NCBI GenBank assembly: GCA_028869255.1
Contig: CP110972.1
Location: forward strand, 3,725,001 to 3,789,000
Origin: Pseudomonas poae
GTDB lineage: Bacteria > Pseudomonadota > Gammaproteobacteria > Pseudomonadales > Pseudomonadaceae
Direction of reading: 5' to 3'
Length of the DNA: 64,000 nucleotides
The notes under the pieces were generated by a model. That model saw only the letters and a list, made by a program, of their open reading frames with translations. It made no database searches and was not told where the DNA came from. Below, piece after piece: positions 51,650 through 61,054 of this stretch (position 1 is its first letter; each line of letters starts with the position of its first letter). Made by a program: the position numbers and the translations under genes.

Positions 51650-52524
51650 ATGCACAACCCAACCTGCCCCGACTGGGCCGAAGCCCTGCTCAATGGCTTC
51701 AGCCAGATCTTCCTGCAACGCCAACCGCTGTGCGGCCTGCTGTGCCTGCTGGCCATCCTGGTCGGCGCCCCGGCCTTGCTCGGCGGTGCGTTGCTGGGTG
51801 GCGTCGCCGGCTTGCTCACGGCCCAGCGCCGGGGTTACCCCAAGGCCGAGCGTCAGGCCGGGCTTTATAGCTATAACGGGGTGCTGCTGGGCTTGTTGAT
51901 CAGCCAGCATTTCGCCTGGTCGGCTATGTTGCCGCCACTGATCCTGGCGTGCGGCGGCCTGGGTGCGATCCTGACGCGCCAATGGCTGAAACACGCGACC
52001 CGGCCCGATGACCTGCCCGCCTACACCGCGCCGTTTGTCGGCCTGGGCTGGTTGCTGATGGGCCGCGTGCCACAGAGCACCGTCGCCCTGAGCGACCCCG
52101 ACACCCTGGCCGTGCTCACCGCACCGTTTACCGGGCTCGCACAAGTCATGCTGCTGGACCAGCCGCTGGCGGGCGCCTTGATCGCCCTGGGTCTGCTGCT
52201 GGCCAACCGTCGCGCCGCCTTTTGGGCGCTGTTCGGCGCCAGTGCCGGGGGCTGGTCGCCCTGCTGCTGGATGAACCCGCCGGCGCCCTGCTTGGCCTGC
52301 ACAGCTACAACCCGGCGCTGGCCGCCCTGGCCCTGAGCCAAGTGCAGCGCCAACCCTGGCTACCGTTGCTCGGCATCCTGCTGGCGATCATCCTCACCCC
52401 AGGCTTCGCGGCACTGCACCTGCCTGCGCTGACCGCGCCGTTCATCCTCGCCTGCTGGCTGGTGCGCGCCGGCCGCCGAATACTCAGGAAACCCCGCATG
52501 GACAGCCCCTTCGAATCCCCCTAG
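51650..52524 (+). pseudogene. Urea transporter (UT family) with -1 frameshift
   Basis: The first part (51650 to about 52245) encodes ten or so hydrophobic segments of a urea channel, including LYSYNGVLLGLLISQHF and LPAYTAPFVGLGWLLMG, then loses frame after FGASAGG and stops at 52336. The correct continuation lies in another frame: LVALLLDEPAGALLGLHSYNPALAALALSQ to the stop at 52524. The two LxSYN motifs mark the two homologous halves of the channel. Adding one base in the GCCGGGGGCTGG run (about 52243-52252) gives 291 residues. Confidence 0.8.
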
Positions 52525-52555
52525 GCTTGCCCGATATTCAATGCAGGCGGGATTT

Positions 52556-53380
52556 ATGGACAGCAACAACGACTGGCGCCAGCGGCTCTACGTCATGGTT
52601 TTTCAAAGCGACACGGTTGCCGGGCGGCGCTTTGACGGCATCCTGCTGCTGATCATCCTCGCCAGCCTGGTGATCGTGATGCTCGACAGCATCGACCAGG
52701 TGCATCAGAACTACTCCGATGTGCTGGCCTATATCGAGTGGGGCTTTACGCTGATCTTTCTGATCGAGTACGGCCTGCGCCTGTACTGCTCGCCCAAGCC
52801 ATTGCGCTATGCCTTCAGCTTTTACGGGCTGGTGGATTTGCTGGCTATCGTCCCCGGGATCCTCGCGCTGTATTACAGCGACGCGCAGTACCTGCTGATC
52901 ATCCGCATCATCCGCATGCTGCGGATCTTCCGCGTGCTCAAGCTCAGCCCGTACCTCAAGCAGGCCAATTACCTGATGGCCGCGCTGCGCGGCAGCAAGC
53001 AGAAGATCGTGGTGTTCCTGGTCAGCGTGTGCACCCTGGTGACGGTGTTCGGCACCTTGATGTACGTGATCGAGGGCCCGGAACACGGTTTTACCAGCAT
53101 CCCCAAAGGCATCTATTGGGCGATCGTGACCCTGACCACCGTAGGCTTTGGCGATATCGTGCCCAAGACCCCGTTGGGCCAGGTGATTTCGTCGCTGGTG
53201 ATGATCACCGGTTACTCGATCATCGCCGTGCCCACCGGTATTTTCACCGCCGAACTGGCGAGTGCCATGCGCGGAGAACAGCTGCAAACCGACTGCCCGG
53301 TGTGCAAGAAAAACAGCCATGAGCCCAACGCGGCGTTTTGCTCGCGCTGTGGCAACGCTCTTTTTAAGAAAGTGGAATAA
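52556..53380 (+). CDS. Voltage-gated-type potassium channel with C-terminal zinc ribbon
   Basis: 274-residue inner-membrane ion channel. Helices S1-S4 form a voltage-sensor module, with S4 IIRIIRMLRIFRVLKLS bearing regularly spaced arginines. The pore loop has the K+ filter TLTTVGFGD and S6 is VISSLVMITGYSIIAVPTGIFT. The cytoplasmic tail holds a CPVC...CSRC zinc ribbon (Cys at about 247, 250, 262, 265). The ATG at 52556 has AGGCGGG upstream; an ATG at 52541 is possible. It corresponds to PA1496 by position. Confidence 0.92.
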   Translation: MDSNNDWRQRLYVMVFQSDTVAGRRFDGILLLIILASLVIVMLDSIDQVHQNYSDVLAYIEWGFTLIFLIEYGLRLYCSPKPLRYAFSFYGLVDLLAIVPGILALYYSDAQYLLIIRIIRMLRIFRVLKLSPYLKQANYLMAALRGSKQKIVVFLVSVCTLVTVFGTLMYVIEGPEHGFTSIPKGIYWAIVTLTTVGFGDIVPKTPLGQVISSLVMITGYSIIAVPTGIFTAELASAMRGEQLQTDCPVCKKNSHEPNAAFCSRCGNALFKKVE

Positions 53381-53485
53381 GCAAAGTTCGTTTTAATCTT
53401 TAAGCGTCTATGCAGCCCCGGCTATAGTCGCTGGCAAAATGCCCCCACTCAAACGACAACCTTCTCGAACAACAAGGAATGAGCA

Positions 53486-54490
53486 GTGAAAAAACTCGTA
53501 AGCGCCTCTCTCCTGGCCGCCGGCCTTGCCCTGGCGGGCGCCGTCCAGGCTGCCCCCGTCACACTGCTCAACGTCTCCTACGACGTGATGCGCGATTTCT
53601 ACAAGGACTACAACGCCGCCTTCCAGAAACATTGGGAAGCCGAGCACCCGAACGACAAGTTGACCCTACAGATGTCCTTCGGCGGCTCCAGCAAACAAGC
53701 GCGCTCGGTAATCGACGGCCTGCCGGCTGACGTGATCACCATGAACATGGCCACCGACATCAATGCCCTGGTCGACAACGGCAAACTGGTGCCTGACAAC
53801 TGGGTCACCCGCCTGCCGAACAACAGCGCGCCGTTCACCTCCGCCACCGTGTTTATTGTGCGCAAAGGCAACCCGAAAGCCCTGAAAGACTGGCCGGACC
53901 TGCTTAAAGATGGCGTGCAAGTGATCGTGCCCAACCCGAAAACCTCGGGCAATGGCCGCTACACCTACCTCTCGGCCTGGGGCTACGTGCTGAAAAACGG
54001 CGGCGACGAAAACAAGGCCAAGGCCTTTGTCGGCAAGCTATTCAAGCAAGCCCCGGTACTGGACACCGGCGGCCGTGCGGCGACCACCACGTTCATGACC
54101 AACCAGATCGGCGACGTGCTGGTGACCTTTGAAAACGAAGCAGAAATGATCGCCCGTGAATTTGGCCGTGATCAGTTCGAAGTGATCTACCCAAGCGTGT
54201 CCGCCGAAGCTGAGCCGCCGGTGTCGGTGGTCGACAAAGTGGTTGAGAAGAAAGGCACCCGCGTGGCGGCCGAAGACTACCTGAGATACCTGTGGTCGCC
54301 GGAAGGCCAGGAAATCGCGGCCAACAACTACCTGCGCCCACGTGATCCCAAGGTACTGGCCAAGTACACCGACCGCTTCCCGAAAGTCGACTTCCTGTCG
54401 GTGGAGAAGACCTTTGGTGACTGGCGCACCGTGCAGAAAACCCACTTCAATGATGGTGGGGTTTTCGATCAGATCTATTCCGGTCAATAA
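53486..54490 (+). CDS. Sulfate ABC transporter periplasmic binding protein
   Basis: 334 residues with a signal peptide ending GAVQA/A (residue 22). The mature protein has the Sbp/CysP signatures LLNVSYDVMRDFYKDYN, MSFGGSSKQARSVIDGLPADVITMN, NPKTSGNGRYTYLSAWGY and the late GDWRTVQKTHFNDGG. It binds sulfate or thiosulfate for the CysTWA importer, whose genes are not in this window. By synteny it corresponds to PA1493, annotated cysP; sbp would be equally defensible. Confidence 0.93.
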   Translation: MKKLVSASLLAAGLALAGAVQAAPVTLLNVSYDVMRDFYKDYNAAFQKHWEAEHPNDKLTLQMSFGGSSKQARSVIDGLPADVITMNMATDINALVDNGKLVPDNWVTRLPNNSAPFTSATVFIVRKGNPKALKDWPDLLKDGVQVIVPNPKTSGNGRYTYLSAWGYVLKNGGDENKAKAFVGKLFKQAPVLDTGGRAATTTFMTNQIGDVLVTFENEAEMIAREFGRDQFEVIYPSVSAEAEPPVSVVDKVVEKKGTRVAAEDYLRYLWSPEGQEIAANNYLRPRDPKVLAKYTDRFPKVDFLSVEKTFGDWRTVQKTHFNDGGVFDQIYSGQ

Positions 54491-54509
54491 CTGAAGAAAC
54501 GCGATAAAA

Positions 54510-54542
54510 ACTGTGGGAGGGGCACCGCCCCTCCCACAGTTG
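54510..54542 (+). terminator. Terminator after the sulfate-binding protein gene (REP-like hairpin)
   Basis: A 15-bp perfect stem (AACTGTGGGAGGGGC with GCCCCTCCCACAGTT) around a 3-base loop, followed by GGTTTT. It reads like a REP sequence recruited as terminator, and its symmetry could serve the convergent gene too. Confidence 0.8.
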
Positions 54543-54558
54543 GTTTTATGTTGGGCAG

Positions 54559-55173
54559 TTACATCGGCGGTGTGACGCCGTCTTTACCGGCCGAGATGGC
54601 CTGGGCGGTGATAATGCCATCCGCCCCCTGCGCCGCAAACAACACCACCTTCGTCCCCGGCTTGAGCAAACTGCGATCACCTGGCTCCAGGTTGACGATC
54701 GGCACATCATCCGGCACCACGATCTTCTGCTCGCCGCCCTTGTACTTGACGGTCAAGGTTCGCCCGTTGCTGACCACCAGGTCGCCGACGGTGCCGTTGG
54801 TCATGCTGCTGCCTTCTTTCAAATCAAACGCCCGGTGCCCGTCGCCTGTGCCGGCCATGGCCGGTGGAAACACGTGCACTTCGAGGGCGGTCAAGGTGCC
54901 GTCCGAATTGGGCATGGCGGCCGAGCCGATATAGCTGCCGGGCTTGATCTCGTCGATCTTGGCCAGCGTTACGGCACGGACCTGGGTGTCTTTGGTCAGG
55001 TGCACAGTCACCTCTTCGCCGCTGTTTACCTTGACATGCATCGCGTCGCCGTCGATCGCGGTGATGGCGCCGCGTACACCGACCCGCGGCGCATCGGCGG
55101 CCTGAGCCAAGCCTACGGCCATGGCCGCAGCGAGGGTTGAAGCCAGGAGCATCTTGTTCAACGTGATTTTCAT
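54559..55173 (-). CDS. Exported DUF5666-like protein
   Basis: 204 residues with a signal peptide MKITLNKMLLASTLAAAMAVGLAQAAD. The mature part contains two small beta-barrel-like repeats: VRGAITAIDGDAMHVKVNSGEEVTVHLTKDTQVRAVTL and VGDLVVSNGRTLTVKYKGGEQKIVVPDDVPIVNLEPGDRSLLKPG, typical of DUF5666 periplasmic proteins. Some databases call relatives metal ABC permeases, which the sequence does not support. The ATG at 55173 begins the signal peptide; in-frame codons upstream lack it. Function unknown. Confidence 0.8.
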   Translation of the reverse strand: MKITLNKMLLASTLAAAMAVGLAQAADAPRVGVRGAITAIDGDAMHVKVNSGEEVTVHLTKDTQVRAVTLAKIDEIKPGSYIGSAAMPNSDGTLTALEVHVFPPAMAGTGDGHRAFDLKEGSSMTNGTVGDLVVSNGRTLTVKYKGGEQKIVVPDDVPIVNLEPGDRSLLKPGTKVVLFAAQGADGIITAQAISAGKDGVTPPM

Positions 55174-55349
55174 TGCAGTGGATTTCCTGTTTCGGCAGTT
55201 GTGTCTGAATGTATCATTGGCGCTCGCGCAGAAAGTTAACGATTCACTCATCATTACCGGGCATGAGTGTTATCACTGCCAGCGGCCTACTCTGGCTACG
55301 GTGTTGTCTTTAGGCTCGCCCCACTTTCATTCGCATTTATGAGAACACC

Positions 55350-56546
55350 ATGAACGCTACGACCCACGCTACAAGCACCATGACCCGGAGCATGGTGATG
55401 CTGTTTGCGTTTTGCTGCGGCGCCATCGTCGCCAACATCTACTACGCGCAGCCGATCATCGAACTGATTGCGCCGGACATCGGCCTCACGCCGGCAATGG
55501 CCAGCCTGATCGTATCCCTCACGCAAATCGGTTATGCCCTGGGCCTGTTCTTCCTGGTGCCCCTGGGTGACCTGCTGGAAAACCGCAAGCTGATGATCAC
55601 CACCACCGTGGTGGCAATCGCCAGCCTACTGGGCGCGGCGTTTACCGAGCAGCCGAATTTGTTCCTTCTTGTGTCGCTGCTGATCGGATTCAGTTCCGTC
55701 TCGGTACAAATTCTGATCCCGCTGGCCGCCCATCTGGCGCCGGCAGAGTCCCGCGGCCGGGTCGTCGGCAGCATCATGGGCGGCCTGTTGCTCGGCATCC
55801 TGCTGGCACGGCCGGTGTCCAGCGTGGTGGCGGACCACTTCGGCTGGAGAGCGATGTTCATGGCGGCAGCCGCATTGATGGCGTTTATCAGCGTGGTGCT
55901 GATGCTGACCATCCCCCAGCGCCAGCCGGATCACAGCGCCAGCTATGGCCAACTGCTGCGCTCGCTGGGCACCCTGCTGCGCCGGCAGCCGGTGCTGCGC
56001 CAACGAGCGTTCTACCAAGGCGGCATGTTCGCCACCTTCAGCCTGTTCTGGACTGCTGCGCCATTGGAGCTGGCGCGTAATCACGGCCTGAGCCAAAGCG
56101 AGATCGCGCTGTTTGCCCTGGTCGGTGCCTTGGGCGCCATCGCCGCGCCGATCGCCGGGCGCCTGGCCGATGCCGGCCACACCCACCGCGCCTCGCTGCT
56201 GGCGATGCTGTTTGCCGCACTGAGCTTCCTGCCGGCCTTTGTGCACCCGCTGTACAGCGTGATCGGCCTGGCAGTCACCGGCGTGGTGCTGGACTTCTGC
56301 GTGCAGATGAACATGGTGCTCGGGCAACGCGCCATCTACGCCCTCGACGCCAACAGCCGCAGCCGCCTGAATGCGCTGTACATGACCAGCATCTTCATCG
56401 GCGGTGCCTTCGGCTCGGCCATCGCCAGCAGCGTGTACGAACACGGCGGCTGGTTGGGAGTGATGCTGGTGGGCAGTGCGTTCCCACTGCTGGCCTTGTT
56501 GCGGTTCCTGAGTGCTTCGCGTGGCGCCGCTGTCGCCACCGCCTGA
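55350..56546 (+). CDS. MFS transporter (drug/sugar efflux type)
   Basis: 398-residue major facilitator with about twelve transmembrane helices. The loop 2-3 motif A-like segment is LGDLLENRKLMI, and motif C-like residues lie in helix 5 (GGLLLGILLARPVSS). The sequence resembles YnfM/SotB-type exporters with unknown substrate. It is preceded by a divergent exported protein gene and followed by hicB on the opposite strand. No adjacent regulator obviously belongs to it. Confidence 0.9.
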   Translation: MNATTHATSTMTRSMVMLFAFCCGAIVANIYYAQPIIELIAPDIGLTPAMASLIVSLTQIGYALGLFFLVPLGDLLENRKLMITTTVVAIASLLGAAFTEQPNLFLLVSLLIGFSSVSVQILIPLAAHLAPAESRGRVVGSIMGGLLLGILLARPVSSVVADHFGWRAMFMAAAALMAFISVVLMLTIPQRQPDHSASYGQLLRSLGTLLRRQPVLRQRAFYQGGMFATFSLFWTAAPLELARNHGLSQSEIALFALVGALGAIAAPIAGRLADAGHTHRASLLAMLFAALSFLPAFVHPLYSVIGLAVTGVVLDFCVQMNMVLGQRAIYALDANSRSRLNALYMTSIFIGGAFGSAIASSVYEHGGWLGVMLVGSAFPLLALLRFLSASRGAAVATA

Positions 56547-56552
56547 TTGCCG

Positions 56553-56957
56553 TTACGAACGCACCAACTTCTCCAAAGCCGCGTCCGCCAGAAATGACGA
56601 GCGGCTTTTGACCTTGTGCTCGCGCACATACCGGTCGATGCGCTGAATGACATAACCGGGCAAGGTCACATTGACCTTCTCGGTTTTGCCCAGATAGGGC
56701 GAGATGTCCAACTCCAACATGCCCCAGCCCATCCCGGCGTAGTCTTCGTGGGCGTGGTGGTTGGCCACCGACGTCGGCATCGGAATCACCCCACCCTCTG
56801 CGGCGATCTCCTGCAACAGGATGTGCGCTACTTCCACAGCGGCGTTGTACGCCTCTTCAAAACTGTCCCCGGCGGTGACCGCACCTGGAATATCGGGGAT
56901 CTGAATGCCGGTGGCGATGAAGTCGTCGCCCCATTCGATACAGATTGGGTATTGCAT
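56553..56957 (-). CDS. hicB: HicB antitoxin
   Basis: 134 residues. The N-terminal partial RNase H-like fold (YPICIEWGDDFIATGIQIPDIPGAVTAGDSFEEAYNAAVEV) is the HicB dosage domain. The C-terminus (KVNVTLPGYVIQRIDRYVREHKVKSRSSFLADAAL) is a ribbon-helix-helix DNA-binding tail, so the protein should both neutralise HicA and repress the operon. It is second in the operon, 11 bases after hicA. Confidence 0.92.
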   Translation of the reverse strand: MQYPICIEWGDDFIATGIQIPDIPGAVTAGDSFEEAYNAAVEVAHILLQEIAAEGGVIPMPTSVANHHAHEDYAGMGWGMLELDISPYLGKTEKVNVTLPGYVIQRIDRYVREHKVKSRSSFLADAALEKLVRS

Positions 56958-56968
56958 GCATGCTCTCC

Positions 56969-57157
56969 TTAAAACTGAAACAGCCCGGCGCGTTTCCTGA
57001 TGCTTGTGACGGTGCCCAAGGGCAGGTCCTTTTTTGGATGCGGCACCGGGATCGTGTACGGGCTATAGCGGTGCGTAAAAATATGATGACTGCCCGTCAC
57101 CCGATCCAGCACCCAACCTGCCTCTTGGAGCTCCTTGATCAATAGCCTGCTTTGCAC
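56969..57157 (-). CDS. hicA: HicA mRNA-interferase toxin
   Basis: 62-residue double-stranded RNA-binding-fold toxin that cleaves mRNA. The conserved catalytic His lies in VTGSHHIFTH, with the YTIPVPHPKKDLPLGTVTSIRKRAGL tail typical of the family. It starts at GTG 57155-57157 behind a strong AAGGAGG ribosome site. The toxin-first order is the usual hicAB arrangement. Both genes appear intact. Confidence 0.92.
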   Translation of the reverse strand: MQSRLLIKELQEAGWVLDRVTGSHHIFTHRYSPYTIPVPHPKKDLPLGTVTSIRKRAGLFQF

Positions 57158-57412
57158 TCCAGCCTCCTTGGCTTGGCCCGAATAAAAGTAACCCTAGAGT
57201 TATCTTTACTCAAGCACAAAATCACCGATCGCGACTGGCGGTTGTTTTACCGGATATTGAAAGCTGAGGATTTAGTCCTGGATGGCATAGGTCCCGACTC
57301 TTAGTGACCGGCAAGGACCGCGTGATTCGTTACGCCGAGGTCAACCCCGATTACACTCAACGCCCAGCCCCCTCACTCGCCATGCCCCTGCCCCACCAAG
57401 AAAGGACACCCG

Positions 57413-58285
57413 ATGGACCGCCTCACCGCCATGGAAACCTTTGTCCACGTCGTCGAAACCGGCTCGTTCTCGGCCGCAGCCAAACGCCTGGGCATCGGCC
57501 AGCCCGCCGTATCCAAGAGCATCGCGCAACTGGAAGCGCGCCTGGCGGTACGGCTGGTATTGCGCTCCACCCGGGGCCTGACGCCCACCGAGGCGGGCCT
57601 GGCATTTTTCGAGAAAGCCAAGCGTGCCATCGACGAAGCCAACGACGCCGCCCGTGGCGCCGGCGCGGGCCTGTCGGGCAACCTGCGCGTCAGCGCGGCG
57701 GTGACCTTCGCCCGCATGCACATCATTCCGCACCTGGGGCCGTTCCTGGAGCAATACCCGGGCGTGAATGTGGACGTGGTGCTCGACGACCGTAACCTTA
57801 GCCTGGTGGAAGAAGGCATCGACGTCGCCCTGCGCATGGGCAACCTGGATGATTCAAGTCTTACGGCGCGCAAGATCGGCGAGTCGCCCTGCGTCGTCCT
57901 CGGCACCCCGGCGTATTTCGAACGCTTCGGCGAACCCGTCACCCCGGCGGATCTGCTGCAACACCAGGCAATCATCTATACCCGTGGCGAAGGCTCGCAC
58001 TGGACCTTCACTCAAGGCGACACGCAATACCCCCTCGTCGCCCACGGCCGCGTGCGCGTCACCGCGGCAGAAGGTGTGCGCGCAGCCGTGCTGAGCCATT
58101 TGGGGCTGACCCTATCGTCAACCTGGATGTTTGCCCCGGAGTTGGCCAGCGGCGAGGTAAAGACCGTGCTGACCGACTGGCACTTGCCCGCCCGGGACCT
58201 ATGGGCGGTGTTCCCCACGGGCCGAATGGCGAGTGCCAAGGCGCGGGCGTTTGTGGAGTATGTGCATGCGCTGATCAATGCCTAA
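57413..58285 (+). CDS. LysR-family transcriptional regulator
   Basis: 290 residues. The N-terminal winged helix-turn-helix (about 1-60: MDRLTAMETFVHVVETGSFSAAAKRLGIGQPAVSKSI) is of the CrgA/DsdC-like broad group. The C-terminal periplasmic-binding-like effector domain begins near residue 90 (LSGNLRVSAAVTFARMHIIPHL). No divergent target gene flanks it; hicA lies 250 bases away on the opposite strand with its own leader, so the target is unknown. The 57158-57412 stretch has no other feature. Confidence 0.93.
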   Translation: MDRLTAMETFVHVVETGSFSAAAKRLGIGQPAVSKSIAQLEARLAVRLVLRSTRGLTPTEAGLAFFEKAKRAIDEANDAARGAGAGLSGNLRVSAAVTFARMHIIPHLGPFLEQYPGVNVDVVLDDRNLSLVEEGIDVALRMGNLDDSSLTARKIGESPCVVLGTPAYFERFGEPVTPADLLQHQAIIYTRGEGSHWTFTQGDTQYPLVAHGRVRVTAAEGVRAAVLSHLGLTLSSTWMFAPELASGEVKTVLTDWHLPARDLWAVFPTGRMASAKARAFVEYVHALINA

Positions 58286-58312
58286 GCCCGCCAGCGCCTG
58301 CGCGTGTTGTTC

Positions 58313-60339
58313 TCAGCGCGGGCGCGTCGTCAGGCCACGTACATCCTGCGGCCGGATCAAACGGGCGCTTTCAAGCAGGAAATTTGACTGACGCTGCCCC
58401 AACAGATCGATGCCCACCACGTAAAGGCCGCTCTGTGCGTGATACTTCACGACCGTATCGCCTATACGCCCCGTGTAGGCCTCCACCAGGCGCAAAGGTG
58501 TTGCGTACTCGGTTGCCAGTGCCGTCAGATCAATGGTGTCCTGGCCACTGGTGAAATCCATGATCAGGTCGGCATCGTCATAAGTCGAGTCACTGGCTTG
58601 GTCATATTTGAACGTGTTTCGGCCACCCACTCCCCAGAGTTCATCCCCTCCGGCGCCACCGGTGAGCACGTTATTCGCCCTGTTGCCTATGAGCCTGTCG
58701 CTGCCTGAGCCGCCGATGGCGTTTTCCACAGTGACGCCTTTAGCGATGGCGACGTTATTGCGCAGGCCACCCACGCTCGAGGTTGCGTCTTGGCGCAAGT
58801 CGATACTCTGGCTCTGCTTGAAACCGGAAAATCCAGGGTGTCATTGCCGCCAGCGTCCCTTACCACGAAACGGGGCGCACCGCTCAGCGCATGCAGGCTG
58901 CTGGCACTGTCACCCGTGTTGGCGTTGAACCCATAGACCGTATCGCCAGGGTTGAGGGCAGGTGCTGGCTTCGGTTTGGGTGTCGGCACCGTATCGTCAT
59001 GCTCGGACAGCCCGCCAGCGAGAATGTCACTGGCCTGAACCCGCCCCACGCACTTGATAAACAAATCAGCTTTGCCATTACCCGTGAGGTCAAGGCTCAA
59101 GCTGCCCTGCCCGCGGCTGGGGTCATGGCTCAACACGATTTCGCCGGCTCGCCCGCTAAACTGCTCGACGACTTTGAAATGCGTGATTGAGGAGTTTTTC
59201 AATACGCCGGATAGATCAATCTTGTCTGTACCGCTGGTGAAATCGAGTATTTCGTCCGGCCTGGCAAGCGTTGATTCGTTCGCCTTGTCGTAAGCGAAAA
59301 CATCCGCGCCTCCGCCACCTCTCAGGCGGTCCGCACCGACGCCCCCGCGCAGCCTGTTGCCCACCTCGTTGCCAATGATGTGGTCGTCACCCGAACCACC
59401 GATAGCGTTTTCCAGGATAACGCCCTTGGCGATGGAGACATTGCCTTTCAAACCGCCAACATCGGAATACGACTGGGCACGCAGATTGATTGTCTGACGC
59501 TGGGAAAACCCGGAAAAGTCCAGCGTGTCATTGCCCCCGCCATCCCATATTGAAAAGATCGGTTTGTCATTCCGGGATTTCAGCCTCATGTGCTCACGAT
59601 CGGCGTTGGCGTTAAAACCGTAGGTAGTATCCGTTTTCCGGGTGTTCAGGTTGGCTCCGTAGAGTTTCTGTATGGCCGCAATATCATCCTTCATTGGCGT
59701 TGAAGGTTGGTCCCCCTTGAAATCATGACCCGGCTGATTGGTTTCGCTCCAATAGCTCATGACGCTGTGGGCTCTGGTGTCTTGCTGGTAAACGGTATCT
59801 TCATAGCTGTGCACATTTTTACCGTAGTCGCCCGGGTGCCCCAGACCCAACGCATGTCCCAATTCGTGAAGGGTCGTCAATGTAAAATAGTCGCCCTTTC
59901 TGGGAGCCTCCCAGGCGTCCTCCGTTCCAATAACAGTGGTCATGTTACGGTGAGACCTAGAGGGCAAATGCGATACGCCTCCACTGGTGGCAGGATCGGC
60001 TTTAATGTCGATTGAACCGTCTGCGGAGGCTGAACGTTCTTTGAATACAATATGGGCCAACTCCTGCCAGTCTTGCAGTGCTTGGCGGATGGAGGCTTTT
60101 TGTTGCGTAGAAAAGCGTTCGTCCAACGTAAAAGACAATTCAATTTTCTTGTCGCCATTACGATCGTAGTGCCGATAGCCCCCTCGCAGGATCTGCATGG
60201 CCGCCTCGTCCGTGCTAAAAGAGGGTTTATCCACGACCGCCTTGGAAGGCGTCGCAAGATCAGCGGAAGCGGGAACATTCAACGTTGGGTGTACAGCCTC
60301 TTGCGCATGATAATTAACAAGTGAATTAGCGACTTTCAT
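58313..60339 (-). pseudogene. Serralysin-type metalloprotease with two C-terminal RTX modules, broken by -1 frameshift
   Basis: Secreted zinc metzincin read from ATG at 60339 (GAAGAGGG upstream). The catalytic domain has HELGHALGLGH (His158, Glu159, His162, His168) and the Met-turn SVMSYWSE (Met194). Residues 238-443 form the usual M10 C-terminal module with RTX nonapeptides (GGSGDDHII, GGVGADRLR, GGGGADVFA). After a Pro-rich linker (444-466) a second full module starts (DTVYGFNAN). Frame is lost after DTLDF at 58826-58831; one more T restores FSGFKQSQSIDLR to the stop at 58313, giving 675 residues. No inhibitor or type I secretion genes are adjacent. Confidence 0.85.
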
Positions 60340-61054
60340 AAACCCTCTTCCGAGCAACACTGCAATCAACCGAGAGGCTAAGCTCCCATATAAAAAAATA
60401 TAACGCCAGACCTGAAAACCTCCAACCCGCGAGCATTAAACATTCCGAAACATACAACAAATTTATTCACACACAAATATTCACTCACACTCTTTGAAAA
60501 TCGCTTAACCGGCCAAAAACTATAGACTCAACAAAAGAACCAAAACATATAAATCTACAATCACCTGAAAACTTCGCCACTACTTGGAAATAAAACTCTA
60601 CACACTCAGGCGTGCACCGACCGCGCAGGTGGGAGAGCCCAGAATTCAGGCCTCTTATTTGAAAACGAGGGATACGGCCAGTAACCGCAATGGCGAATGT
60701 CAGCCCATACGCTCGACTGACGCAGTAACGCCTAGTTCCCCACAGGAATAAAGCGCAAAAAAACAACCGAAAATAAAACTAAAAGACTGCAAAGCAATAG
60801 ATTTTACACTTACAAAATAAATCCGAAAAAAATATAAAAAACACCTACCCACAACCAAGCAACTGATTCATCCAGCACATTAAAACACTCAGCCACTTCC
60901 TTAATCGAGACCAGGCATTAAAAAACAGTGTAAGACCGGAGCTGACTTTCAGTTCTTTAAGGAAAATTTCCCGCTATCAGCTTCCTTATCTCTGACAGGT
61001 TCCACACCGGTATTTTTCAATGCATTGCATCTGCCCGCTGCGGAGTTGCGCTAC
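60340..61054. other. AT-rich intergenic stretch upstream of the serralysin gene
   Basis: About 715 bases, visibly poorer in GC than the flanks, especially 60360-60600 and 60770-60960, with a GC-richer patch at 60605-60735. A 93-codon frame at 60485-60766 (minus) has no recognisable features and no ribosome site. I see no repeat or RNA gene. It probably holds the protease promoter and perhaps remnants of transferred DNA. Confidence 0.5.

Noticed and set aside
60485..60766. 93-codon minus-strand frame upstream of the protease
   Set aside because: No ribosome site, odd composition, no known motif; kept only as part of the AT-rich intergenic note.
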